A stretch of DNA of 64,000 bases from Clostridium grantii DSM 8605 (GTDB lineage Bacteria > Bacillota > Clostridia > Clostridiales > Clostridiaceae), in contig NZ_FQXM01000013.1 of NCBI RefSeq assembly GCF_900129965.1, positions 19,555 through 83,554 of the forward strand. The letters are read 5' to 3'. Of this stretch, positions 55,651-62,436 are shown one piece after another (the stretch's first letter is position 1; every line of letters starts with the position of its first letter). A model generated the notes under the pieces. That model was given only the letters and a program-made list of their open reading frames with translations. It made no database searches and was not told the DNA's origin. Position numbers and translations under genes: made by a program.

Positions 55651-56658
55651 TTAATCATATATTTTAACTGTTTTTCCAATAATCAATTCCAACTTAAATT
55701 CCTTTAATATTTGGGAATCTGGATTTATTAATAATTTTTCTACAATGTCAATAATAGCCTGAATCATACTATCCAGTGGATAGCTTACTGTAGTTAACTC
55801 ATAAGCTTTCATTTGTGCAACCGGATTATTATCAAAGCCCACAATGGATAAATCTTTTGGTACTTTTAATCCCATGGATAATCTAGCCGCATCTAATGCT
55901 CCCATAGCCATATTATCTCCTGAGCAAAAGATTGCATCTGGAGGAGTAGTAGACTTAAGCATTTTCATTGCTATTTCATAGCCTGTTTCATAGGTATAAT
56001 CTCCCTCTTCTATTAAAATAGGTTTCATATGATATTCACTTAATCTATTAACAAAAGCTTCATTTCTTTCTCCTTTTGTGGCTGCTGATATATATGCTAT
56101 TTTTTTATGCTTATTTTTAACTAATAAATCCGCCACATCCTCAGCTGCTTTTACATTATCACCCCAAACGGCACTTGCATTTGAATTGGTTACAGTACGA
56201 TTAAATAGAATTAAAGGTATTTTTATACCTGTAAAATAATCCGCGATATTATCTTTTGTTGCAGGAGAAGTAACAATTATAGCATCTACTCTATACATTT
56301 GAACTTGAGCCACTATTTCTTTTATACTAATAGTTGGAGCTGTAACAAATATAAGTGGTTGTCTTCCGCTTAATTGGATTTTATCCATTAATTTTTTAAG
56401 TACACTATCATAAAAATATCCAGAATCAGGACCTACTACTACAGCTATAATATTAGTTTTATGAGAGGTAAGACTTCTTGCTACCCCATTAGGAGTATAG
56501 CATAATTGATTTGCCGCCTCTAAAACTTTATCAATAGTGGATTGCTTTATTTTACCTTTCCATTTAGGATTATATACTCTAGAAACTGTTACCGGTGAAA
56601 CTTTAGCAATCTTAGCTACATCACTGATTGTAGCAAATTTGGTGCTATCATTTTTCAT
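55651..56658 (-). CDS. LacI family transcriptional regulator
   Basis: The 335-residue protein has the LacI helix-turn-helix and hinge (ATISDVAKIAKVSPVTVSRVYN, ...TPNGVARSLTSHKT) and a periplasmic-binding-protein-like core (IIAVVVGPDSGYFYDS, DAIIVTSPATKDN, YISAATKGERNEAFVNR, DAIFCSGDNMAMGALDA, SIVGFDNNPVAQM). It should bind the 18-bp palindrome and control the symporter/SnoaL genes in response to the imported compound. GAGG is present nine bases before ATG 56658. Confidence 0.93.
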   Translation of the reverse strand: MKNDSTKFATISDVAKIAKVSPVTVSRVYNPKWKGKIKQSTIDKVLEAANQLCYTPNGVARSLTSHKTNIIAVVVGPDSGYFYDSVLKKLMDKIQLSGRQPLIFVTAPTISIKEIVAQVQMYRVDAIIVTSPATKDNIADYFTGIKIPLILFNRTVTNSNASAVWGDNVKAAEDVADLLVKNKHKKIAYISAATKGERNEAFVNRLSEYHMKPILIEEGDYTYETGYEIAMKMLKSTTPPDAIFCSGDNMAMGALDAARLSMGLKVPKDLSIVGFDNNPVAQMKAYELTTVSYPLDSMIQAIIDIVEKLLINPDSQILKEFKLELIIGKTVKIYD

Positions 56659-56715
56659 TAAAAAGCCTCATTTCATTTATATCATTTATATCATTTTTAT
56701 ACTTTTATACTTTTT

Positions 56716-57066
56716 TTATTTATTATCATAAATAGGCAACAAAAATGAATTCTTATTACTGATCTTCTTCGCCGCTCCATGCGTATATCCCACAACTTTA
56801 AAATCCTTTGATAATTTTTCAATAAGCTCTTCATAATCCTCACACTTACCTCTAATACAAGAAGATAAATGAATAACTTGTACATTATTATCTTTCAATT
56901 TTTGAATTTTATGTTCTAAATCTCCCCCATTATGAGTAAAGGCTACTAATTCTGTATTCTCATCATAATTCTCAAAAGCATCTATTTTCTTAAAAAAAGC
57001 ATTTAAGCAACCTTTACCTGAACATTTATCCATAGTTTCTTTTCTAACAATTATTGCAATCTTCAT
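56716..57066 (-). CDS. CGGC domain protein
   Basis: The 116-residue protein belongs to the CGGC family: MKIAIIVRKETMDKCSGKGCLNAF, then HLSSCIRGKCEDYEEL, and VVGYTHGA at the end. Cys residues in two pairs probably bind a metal; the role is unknown. AAGGAG is close to ATG 57066. It precedes the LacI gene on the same strand with 57 bases between, but a functional link is not evident. Upstream bases 57067-57436 contain AT-rich DNA with a short direct repeat (TATAAATATTG) near 57241 and 57258. Confidence 0.85.
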   Translation of the reverse strand: MKIAIIVRKETMDKCSGKGCLNAFFKKIDAFENYDENTELVAFTHNGGDLEHKIQKLKDNNVQVIHLSSCIRGKCEDYEELIEKLSKDFKVVGYTHGAAKKISNKNSFLLPIYDNK

Positions 57067-57444
57067 AATGTAACTCCTTTTTAATTGTAGTACTTATCTT
57101 TATTGTATTTCAATTAAAAAGAAATCACAATAGTCACTTATACTACAATTATTCCAATTTTAATTTAAGTAATTATAAAAATAAATAACATAAACTTAAT
57201 ATTGAATCTATATTCATAACATAAAATTGGTGCTATAATATATAAATATTGCAATATATAAATATTGTAATGTTTATATATATTTTAATACTCATAAAGA
57301 CATCCTGTTATTTTGATAATTTTTTATTGTACAAACTATTAAAATTTAGGTTATCTTTTTAATGAATTTAAAATAAACAATTTCTAAAACAAAATAATAA
57401 TTTAAACACTATTACAAAATGAAAAATGAACAGGAGTGAATAAA

Positions 57445-58680
57445 ATGGTATCTACTACAGCACAAGACGCAAATAACATTCTAGAATTTCTTGCAATAAT
57501 TCTATTAGCTGGGGTGATTTTTTCAAAAATAAGTAAATTAATAAAACTACCTGACGTAGTTTTATATATTATTGCAGGAATAATAATAGGGCCAAATCTT
57601 CTTAATTTGGTGAATATCGACACATATCCAACTGGGAATCAACTTATCCTTACTTTTGGAGCTGCATATATTCTCTATGATGGTGGTAGGGAAATAAATT
57701 TAAAGGTTCTTAATAAAGTAAAAATGTCAGTAATCCTCTTATCTACATTTGGAGTTTTAGTGTCTATGTTTATAACGGCATTTTTTGCATATAAAATACT
57801 TCATATAGAATTTATTTATGCGCTACTACTCGGTACTGTTGTTTCGTCTACAGATCCTTCAGTACTTGTCCCTCTATTCAAAAACATGAATATCAATGCT
57901 AAATTAAAACAGACCATCATTGCTGAATCTGCTTTTAATGATGCAGTAGCGGCTATTGCTACATTCGCAGTACTAGGTATTATTACCGCTGGAGAATTTT
58001 CATTATCTAACAGTTTATTTGAGTTATTTAAGTCATCTCTTGGTGGAATTCTCGTTGGGGGAATTTTAGGTTTTCTATCAAGTAAAGCAATATCAGAAAC
58101 CGGTGAAAAATCTGGTATTTTTCAGGAACATCCTTCTGAAATTGCTTTAGGCGCAGTAATTGGAGCTTATGTTATATCAGATCACTTTGGTTTTAGTGGC
58201 TTTATAGCAGTGTTTGTTGTTGGAATGATTTGTGGTAATAAAAAAATACTAAATATGTATATACCAGATGAGTATTTTGATACTCATTTAAGATTTAAGG
58301 AAGTCCTTACAATAATCATGAGAATGCTAATATTCATACTTCTAGGTACTCATGTAGATTTTGGCATATTATTTTCAAATATTGGAGGTGCTTTATTAGT
58401 AGTTGCTGCACTAATTTTCGTAGCAAGACCTATTTCCGCTTACTTATCTGTTATATTAGATAAAAAAGCCCAATGGGAATTTAAAGAAATTGTTTATTTG
58501 ATGTGGGTTCGTGAAACTGGTGTTATACCAGCTGCATTGGCAGGTATGTTAGTTTCCATGAATCTTCCTAACGCCAAAATCATATCTTCTGTTACTTTTG
58601 CTACTATATTTATAACTCTTACATTCCAAGCAAGCACAGCTAAATTACTTGCACAAATTTTAAAACTAGAACGTAAATAA
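57445..58680 (+). CDS. Cation:proton antiporter (CPA family)
   Basis: The 411-residue protein has about 12 membrane helices and NhaP-like motifs: LIKLPDVVLYIIAGIIIGPNLL, AYILYDGGREINLKVL, and the two-Asp-type region VSSTDPSVLVPLF and ESAFNDAVAAIATF with conserved Asn-Asp, as in the ion-binding unwound helices. There is no C-terminal TrkA domain. I use ATG 57445 (CAGGAG eight bases before); the GTG at 57436 overlaps that site. It exchanges Na+ or K+ for H+; the ion is not known. The end is not followed by a strong terminator. Confidence 0.9.
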   Translation: MVSTTAQDANNILEFLAIILLAGVIFSKISKLIKLPDVVLYIIAGIIIGPNLLNLVNIDTYPTGNQLILTFGAAYILYDGGREINLKVLNKVKMSVILLSTFGVLVSMFITAFFAYKILHIEFIYALLLGTVVSSTDPSVLVPLFKNMNINAKLKQTIIAESAFNDAVAAIATFAVLGIITAGEFSLSNSLFELFKSSLGGILVGGILGFLSSKAISETGEKSGIFQEHPSEIALGAVIGAYVISDHFGFSGFIAVFVVGMICGNKKILNMYIPDEYFDTHLRFKEVLTIIMRMLIFILLGTHVDFGILFSNIGGALLVVAALIFVARPISAYLSVILDKKAQWEFKEIVYLMWVRETGVIPAALAGMLVSMNLPNAKIISSVTFATIFITLTFQASTAKLLAQILKLERK

Positions 58681-58737
58681 GCTTATATGAAAAGTTTGGC
58701 TTTGAAAAATTTTTATACAAAATTCTTAATCTTTCAT

Positions 58738-58766
58738 ATACCCACAGGGGGTAAATGTGATATAAT
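58738..58766 (+). promoter_or_regulatory. Promoter and CsoR/CstR-like operator of the selenoprotein gene
   Basis: TACCC-ACAGG-GGGTA (58739-58753) is an inverted repeat of the CsoR/CstR type. It covers the -35 region of an extended -10 promoter, TGATATAAT at 58758-58766. A bound repressor would block RNA polymerase. Confidence 0.6.
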
Positions 58767-58792
58767 CTAAAACAAGGTGGTGAAATAAAAAA

Positions 58793-59092
58793 ATGAATGT
58801 ACTTATTGATGCAAGATCTTTAGAAGCTATAAAAGATGCTATTACCAATAGAAAATCTGATGCACCTGATACCATTAGAATTTATATCGCCGGTATTGGC
58901 TGAGGAGGCCCAAGTTTTGGCCTTGCTCTGGATGAGCAAAAAGATGATGATGTGTTAGACGATACTACTGGAATAAAATTCATTATGGAAGAAGAACTTT
59001 TCGAAAATTATGGTGACATAAAAATAATTTTCACAGGTAGAGGTTTCAGCGTTGCTCCAGCTAACAAAGGAAATTCTTATGGTAGCTGTTAA
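58793..59092 (+). CDS. HesB-like selenoprotein with Sec37
   Basis: One frame of 99 residues runs through an in-frame TGA (58901-58903). The flanking sequence, YIAGIG-U-GGPSFGLALDE, is the HesB/IscA-like (YneR type) motif G-x-G-C-G-G-P-S with Cys replaced by selenocysteine. A SECIS-like hairpin follows the TGA directly. HesB-like selenoproteins are known in anaerobic bacteria. The downstream part (TGIKFIMEEELFENYG, IIFTGRGFSV) matches the family, and the protein ends in Cys. GGTGGTG-type bases precede ATG 58793. It may bind iron or an Fe-S cluster or act in redox chemistry; which one is unknown. Confidence 0.85.
58901..58928 (+). promoter_or_regulatory. Bacterial SECIS hairpin with UGA-Sec codon
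   Basis: TGA, two bases, then AGGCC (58906-58910) pairs with GGCCT (58919-58923) around an 8-base loop that contains G; GAG (58902-58904) and CTC (58926-58928) can extend the stem. The distance fits bacterial SECIS elements read by SelB. Confidence 0.75.
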
Positions 59093-59128
59093 ATCCTATC
59101 TAGCTAAATAGTTTATGCCTAATAGACA

Positions 59129-59158
59129 ACAAAAAACTGCCAACATTGGCAGTTTTTT
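59129..59158 (+). terminator. Terminator of the selenoprotein gene
   Basis: AAAAAACTGCCA and TGGCAGTTTTTT pair around ACAT. The A/T-rich flanks make it usable for the DUF302 gene on the other strand too. Confidence 0.9.
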
Positions 59159-59207
59159 ATTTATATTTGCTATTTAAATACTATTACCATCCCTTTTTCT
59201 GTGTTTG

Positions 59208-59600
59208 TTATTGTGCAACTGTTTTATCTATGGCTGCTTTTAAAGTAGTTTCTACTTCTTCAGCTACTTCGTCTAATCCTTCCATTTCTACCATGCCCAT
59301 TAATAATGTTGGTTTAATCATTCCTATATACGTTTCTCCATCCTTTTCATAAACAGCAAGTTTGCATGGTAAGAAAAATCCAATCTCTATGTTTTTATCT
59401 AACACTTCTTTAGCTTTTGGTGGATTACAAACTTCCATTACTCTAAAATTCGAATTAAAATCTAAACCTTTTTCTTGCAGTTTATCTTTGAAATTCATTT
59501 CCCATAACACACCAAATTTACTTTCAACTAAATTTTCTTTCAAACTAGTTGTTGCCTCTTCAAAAGTTTTTTTTGTTTTTACACTGTATTTTAAATCCAT
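59208..59600 (-). CDS. DUF302 family protein
   Basis: The 130-residue protein matches DUF302 (LKYSVKTKKTFEEATTSLKENLVESKFGVLWEMNFKDKL, RVMEVCNPPKAKEVLDKNIEIGFFLPCKLAVYE). The conserved Cys residues at VCNPPKA and LPCKLAVY are typical of the family. The family is of unknown function, often near heavy-metal or thiol genes. I start it at ATG 59600 (AAGGAG eight bases upstream). It lies downstream of the chimeric reductase gene on the same strand, 85 bases apart, so it may be in the same operon. Confidence 0.88.
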   Translation of the reverse strand: MDLKYSVKTKKTFEEATTSLKENLVESKFGVLWEMNFKDKLQEKGLDFNSNFRVMEVCNPPKAKEVLDKNIEIGFFLPCKLAVYEKDGETYIGMIKPTLLMGMVEMEGLDEVAEEVETTLKAAIDKTVAQ

Positions 59601-59685
59601 TTTAATCACTCCTTAATTGTCTAGTGTTTTATTTTTAAATATTGTTGGAACTCAGACTTATTCTAAAAGTTTCCGAAAACGTAGG

Positions 59686-61017
59686 TTATTTCAAATCTGA
59701 AATATATCTCTCTGCCATAATTGCAGACACCGCTCCATCTGAGGCAGCAGTTACTACTTGCCTAATGGCTTTTGTTCTTATATCTCCTGCTACGAAAACT
59801 CCACCTACATCAGTTTTTGTATCTTCTCCTGCAACAATGTAACCCCAATCGTTTATATTAACTTGACCTTTATACATTGTTGATTTAGGTTCAGTCCCAA
59901 TATAAACAAAAGCACCTTCAGTTGGAACTTCAGTTATTTCTTTTGTTTTAATATTCTCAACTACTACTGAAGTAAGCGCATGTCCTTGACCATTTACTTT
60001 TCTAACTTCTGAATCCCATATTACATCAATTTTTTCATTACTCAAAGCTTCTTCTTGAGCTTTTAAGGAAGATTGAAAATGATCAAATTGGTGAATTATT
60101 GTAACATGTGTAGCAAATCTAGTTAAGAAAACAGCTTCTTCTACAGCTGAGTTTCCCCCACCTATAACAACAATTTTTCTATCTTGATACATAGACCCGT
60201 CACAAGTTGCACAATAATGAATTCCTTTTCCTTTAAATAAATCAGCATCTTCCGCATTAAGTGCACGAGGTGATGCACCAGAAGCAATTATTGCTGCTTT
60301 TGCATAGAATTCAGTATCTTCTGTTTTCACATACTTTACATCCTCATTAAAATCAAAAACCCATTCAGTTTTAGTTGCTGGACAAGTATCAAAACTAGCC
60401 ATATACATATTTCCTGTTTCAACCAAATGTCTTATGCCTTTAAAGTCAGGCTTATGGAATTTTTTTAAAATTGGATATTCTCGACTTAACTGAGCATACT
60501 TTGCCCAAAGTTCTGCTTGAGACATCAAATGTTGCGGCTTAGCATAACATTCAAACAGTTCGTAATTTCTTCCTATTTGAGTCTTGAAATACTCAAAACC
60601 TAAATCCAACCAACCTTTTGAATCCAAAAATTCTACCAGATTGATTAAATCTCCTATGTTTTCATTATCCAAAACAGTCCTAAAATTGATTGGAATTTTA
60701 TTTTCAATTGCTTTTTCCATACCTAAAATTATTCTGTCAAAGGTACCTTTCCCATTAGCGGCCCCTCTTCTACTATTATGTACCTCTTTGCTACCATCCA
60801 ATGTTACTTGAAGTTCTTTCACTTTTGCTTTTTTAAGAATATCAATATAATCAATCAAATCATAAGCATTGGTTACAGCGGCAATCTCATAATGAAACTC
60901 TGCACATTTGTCAATTATGTATTCAACCATTTTTTTTGGGCCGGAGTATTTATCAAGGGCTCTCCCCCGAATTATGAAATACATAACCTCTCTCCAAAAT
61001 ATAAGTAACAAATTCAT
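59686..61017 (-). pseudogene. In-frame chimera: radical SAM/SPASM remnant fused to thioredoxin reductase
   Basis: Residues 15-224 match the middle of a SPASM-type radical SAM peptide maturase (KMVEYIIDKCAEFHYEIAAVTNAY, LQVTLDGSKEVHNSRRG, DTCPATKTEWVFDFN), but the CxxxCxxC cluster motif and the SPASM end are absent. From residue 225 (60345) it reads as thioredoxin reductase: ASGASPRALN, YCATCDGS, VVIGGGNSAVEEAVFLTRF, GVFVAGDIRTK, with the N-terminal FAD motif missing. The frame is open throughout but both halves lack essential parts, so neither reaction is likely. It could encode a residual NADPH-binding protein. A deletion or recombination probably created it. Confidence 0.8.
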
Positions 61018-61180
61018 AATCTATATTATCTGTGTTTTCATTGTTTTTAAATCTCATCAAATCTGTATATTCATCCTGATTCATTAAATCAAAACTTCCT
61101 GTAATGGGATTTAATATTGCATACTCAACAGGATTAGAGTTTTCAATTTTTACAATTATATTGTTTTTACTATAATGCAT
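60953..61180 (-). pseudogene. N-terminal fragment of the radical SAM peptide maturase
   Basis: The 75-residue frame starts MHYSKNNIIVKIENSNPVEY and has GSFDLMNQDEYTDLMRF and YILERGYVF, the leader-binding N-terminus of SPASM maturases. It then runs out of frame at a GGGGG run near 60967. The following residues (RALDKYSGPKKMVEYI) continue in the next frame. About 60-100 residues, including the radical SAM cluster motif, are missing at this point. So it is the 5' end of the broken gene. Confidence 0.75.
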
Positions 61181-61243
61181 TTAGTTCCCTCCAAACGAAT
61201 AGTTTGTTAGTTGAATGAAATGGCTGTGACCTGTGAACTAAGA

Positions 61244-61270
61244 AAAACTGCGAACGGGTAGTTCGCAATT
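61244..61270 (-). terminator. Hairpin between the Cys-rich peptide and radical SAM remnant
   Basis: On the minus strand TGCGAAC pairs with GTTCGCA around TACCC and is followed by GTTTTTC. It would let the small peptide be made in excess over a downstream enzyme. Confidence 0.75.
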
Positions 61271-61308
61271 TCTCTCAAACTCAACCAAATAAGCACTGTT
61301 TTAAAACA

Positions 61309-61425
61309 TTAGTCGTGGCAGCCCGCTACTACTTTTGCAGACTTTGAACAACATTGAGCAGTTTTATGTTCTTCTTTGCAACAAGCCTTTTCTTTATCAT
61401 TATCTTTTTTTGTTACTTTTTTCAC
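61309..61425 (-). CDS. Cys-rich peptide, 38 residues
   Basis: The peptide reads MKKVTKKDNDKEKACCKEEH followed by KTAQCCSKSAKVVAGCHD. It starts at GTG 61425 with AAGGAGG at 61433-61440. Two CC pairs and a final Cys-His make it a metal-binding or modified-peptide candidate. It lies between the methyltransferase gene (27 bases upstream) and the radical SAM remnant, with a terminator-like hairpin after it. That order, peptide then maturase with a hairpin between, is common in RiPP loci, although this peptide could as well be a metallothionein-like protein. I know no family for it. Confidence 0.7.
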   Translation of the reverse strand: MKKVTKKDNDKEKACCKEEHKTAQCCSKSAKVVAGCHD

Positions 61426-61452
61426 TTCTACCCCTCCTTACAGTTCATTATT

Positions 61453-62079
61453 TTATTTAAAAGCCTTAATTGTTAGGCTAATAAAATCATATCCATTTTT
61501 TATATACTCTCTTCTTTTCAAAATTTCAACCTTACTAAAATTTGCTTTCTCAATACTTTTAAGATATTCATCTTCTGTAATGGCACCGCCGAAACACTCA
61601 CCCCAGGCAACTGGATCGTTTTTTATATCATCTGGAAGAGGGTCCTTTGTTACCGCATCTGATATGACAAATCTCCCACCTGGTTTTAGAACTCTATGAA
61701 TATCCTTATATACGATTAATTTATTTTTTGCATGATTAATAACACAATTACTAATAACAGCGTCAAAAGAATTATTATCAAAAGGTATATTATTAATATC
61801 TCCAAATACAAATTTTATATTTGTTAATTTTTCTAAATATATATTGTTATTAGCTTCAGCAATCATAGCTTCTGTAATATCCATACCAACAGCCTCGCCA
61901 TTTGGTGCTACCATTTTTGCAGCTAGTATTGTCTCTTTTCCTCTTCCACAACCCAAATCCAATACTTTTTCCCCCGAATTTAACTGGAGATATTCAAGAT
62001 TGCTACCACAACTTAGATTACAACTAGTTTTACTTTCTTCTTCATATCTTTTTTGTATATTTTCAATTAATTTATCCAT
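61453..62079 (-). CDS. ArsM-like SAM-dependent methyltransferase
   Basis: The 208-residue protein has the class I motif VLDLGCGRGKETILAA (about residue 37), MDITEAMIAEA, and DVISN-type DAVISNCVIN. Cys residues at SKTSCNLSCGS, SNCVIN and WGECFGGAI correspond to the Cys region of arsenite methyltransferases (ArsM: a Cys followed by GG-A-[IL]), but the C-terminal domain of ArsM is absent and the protein is short. So ArsM-like is the best name; another thiol substrate is possible. It is the first gene of an operon with the Cys-rich peptide, and its promoter carries a CsoR-like site. GAGGGAGAG precedes ATG 62079. Confidence 0.75.
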   Translation of the reverse strand: MDKLIENIQKRYEEESKTSCNLSCGSNLEYLQLNSGEKVLDLGCGRGKETILAAKMVAPNGEAVGMDITEAMIAEANNNIYLEKLTNIKFVFGDINNIPFDNNSFDAVISNCVINHAKNKLIVYKDIHRVLKPGGRFVISDAVTKDPLPDDIKNDPVAWGECFGGAITEDEYLKSIEKANFSKVEILKRREYIKNGYDFISLTIKAFK

Positions 62080-62095
62080 CTAAACTCTCCCTCTT

Positions 62096-62148
62096 TATAC
62101 CCCCTATAGGTATAATATGAATGTAAACCTTTTTTCTTTACTTGTCAA
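62096..62148 (-). promoter_or_regulatory. Promoter and CsoR/CstR-like operator of the methyltransferase operon
   Basis: Minus strand TTGACA (62143-62148), 17 bases, TACATT (62120-62125). Downstream of the start site lies TATACCTATAGGGGGTATA (62096-62114), an inverted repeat of the CsoR/CstR type and very close to the site before the selenoprotein gene. Binding there would block elongation or initiation. Confidence 0.6.
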
Positions 62149-62205
62149 TACTTTTTAGTTATTTGCTTTTTTGATAATAGCTATTCAATATTTTTAACAT
62201 CAAAA

Positions 62206-62337
62206 TACTGGTTTAATGAAGCTACAGTTAGAGGATGGGTAAAAGAACATGCTGTTAATGGAAATGATGCTTTTCCTGGTAAAGGTAAATTAAGATCTGA
62301 TGACGAAGAAATAAGAAAAATAACTATTAAAAAATAG
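62206..62337 (+). pseudogene. IS3-type transposase OrfA remnant
   Basis: An open stretch without a start codon ends at TAG 62337. It reads NEATVRGWVKEHAVNGNDAF, then PGKGKLRSDDEEIRKI. This is the end of the OrfA helix-turn-helix transposase subunit (pattern F-PGKGKL..-DEE). No OrfB or terminal repeats are seen, so it is a remnant. Confidence 0.75.
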
Positions 62338-62352
62338 AATTAATATACAATC

Positions 62353-62397
62353 AAAGAGGCTGTCTCAGAGTTAATTCCGAGACAGCCTCTTTTTTTA
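62353..62397 (+). terminator. Strong hairpin between IS remnant and GH52 gene
   Basis: AAAGAGGCTGTCTC and GAGACAGCCTCTTT pair around 13 bases; T run on the plus strand. It may be bidirectional with weak minus-strand activity, ending the GH52 gene. Confidence 0.8.
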
Positions 62398-62436
62398 TAA
62401 ATTTACTTTTTAAAGTTTAAAAATTTTATACCATAT

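Noticed and set aside
57239..57270. Origin-like or iteron repeats
   Set aside because: Only two AT-rich copies of a short sequence and no replication gene nearby.
58901..58903. Nonsense mutation splitting a HesB gene
   Set aside because: The stop is TGA exactly at the conserved Cys, the frame continues with conserved family sequence, and a SECIS-like hairpin follows, so selenocysteine fits better.
62353..62397. Terminal inverted repeat of an IS element
   Set aside because: No second copy on the other side of the transposase remnant; it has the T run of a terminator.
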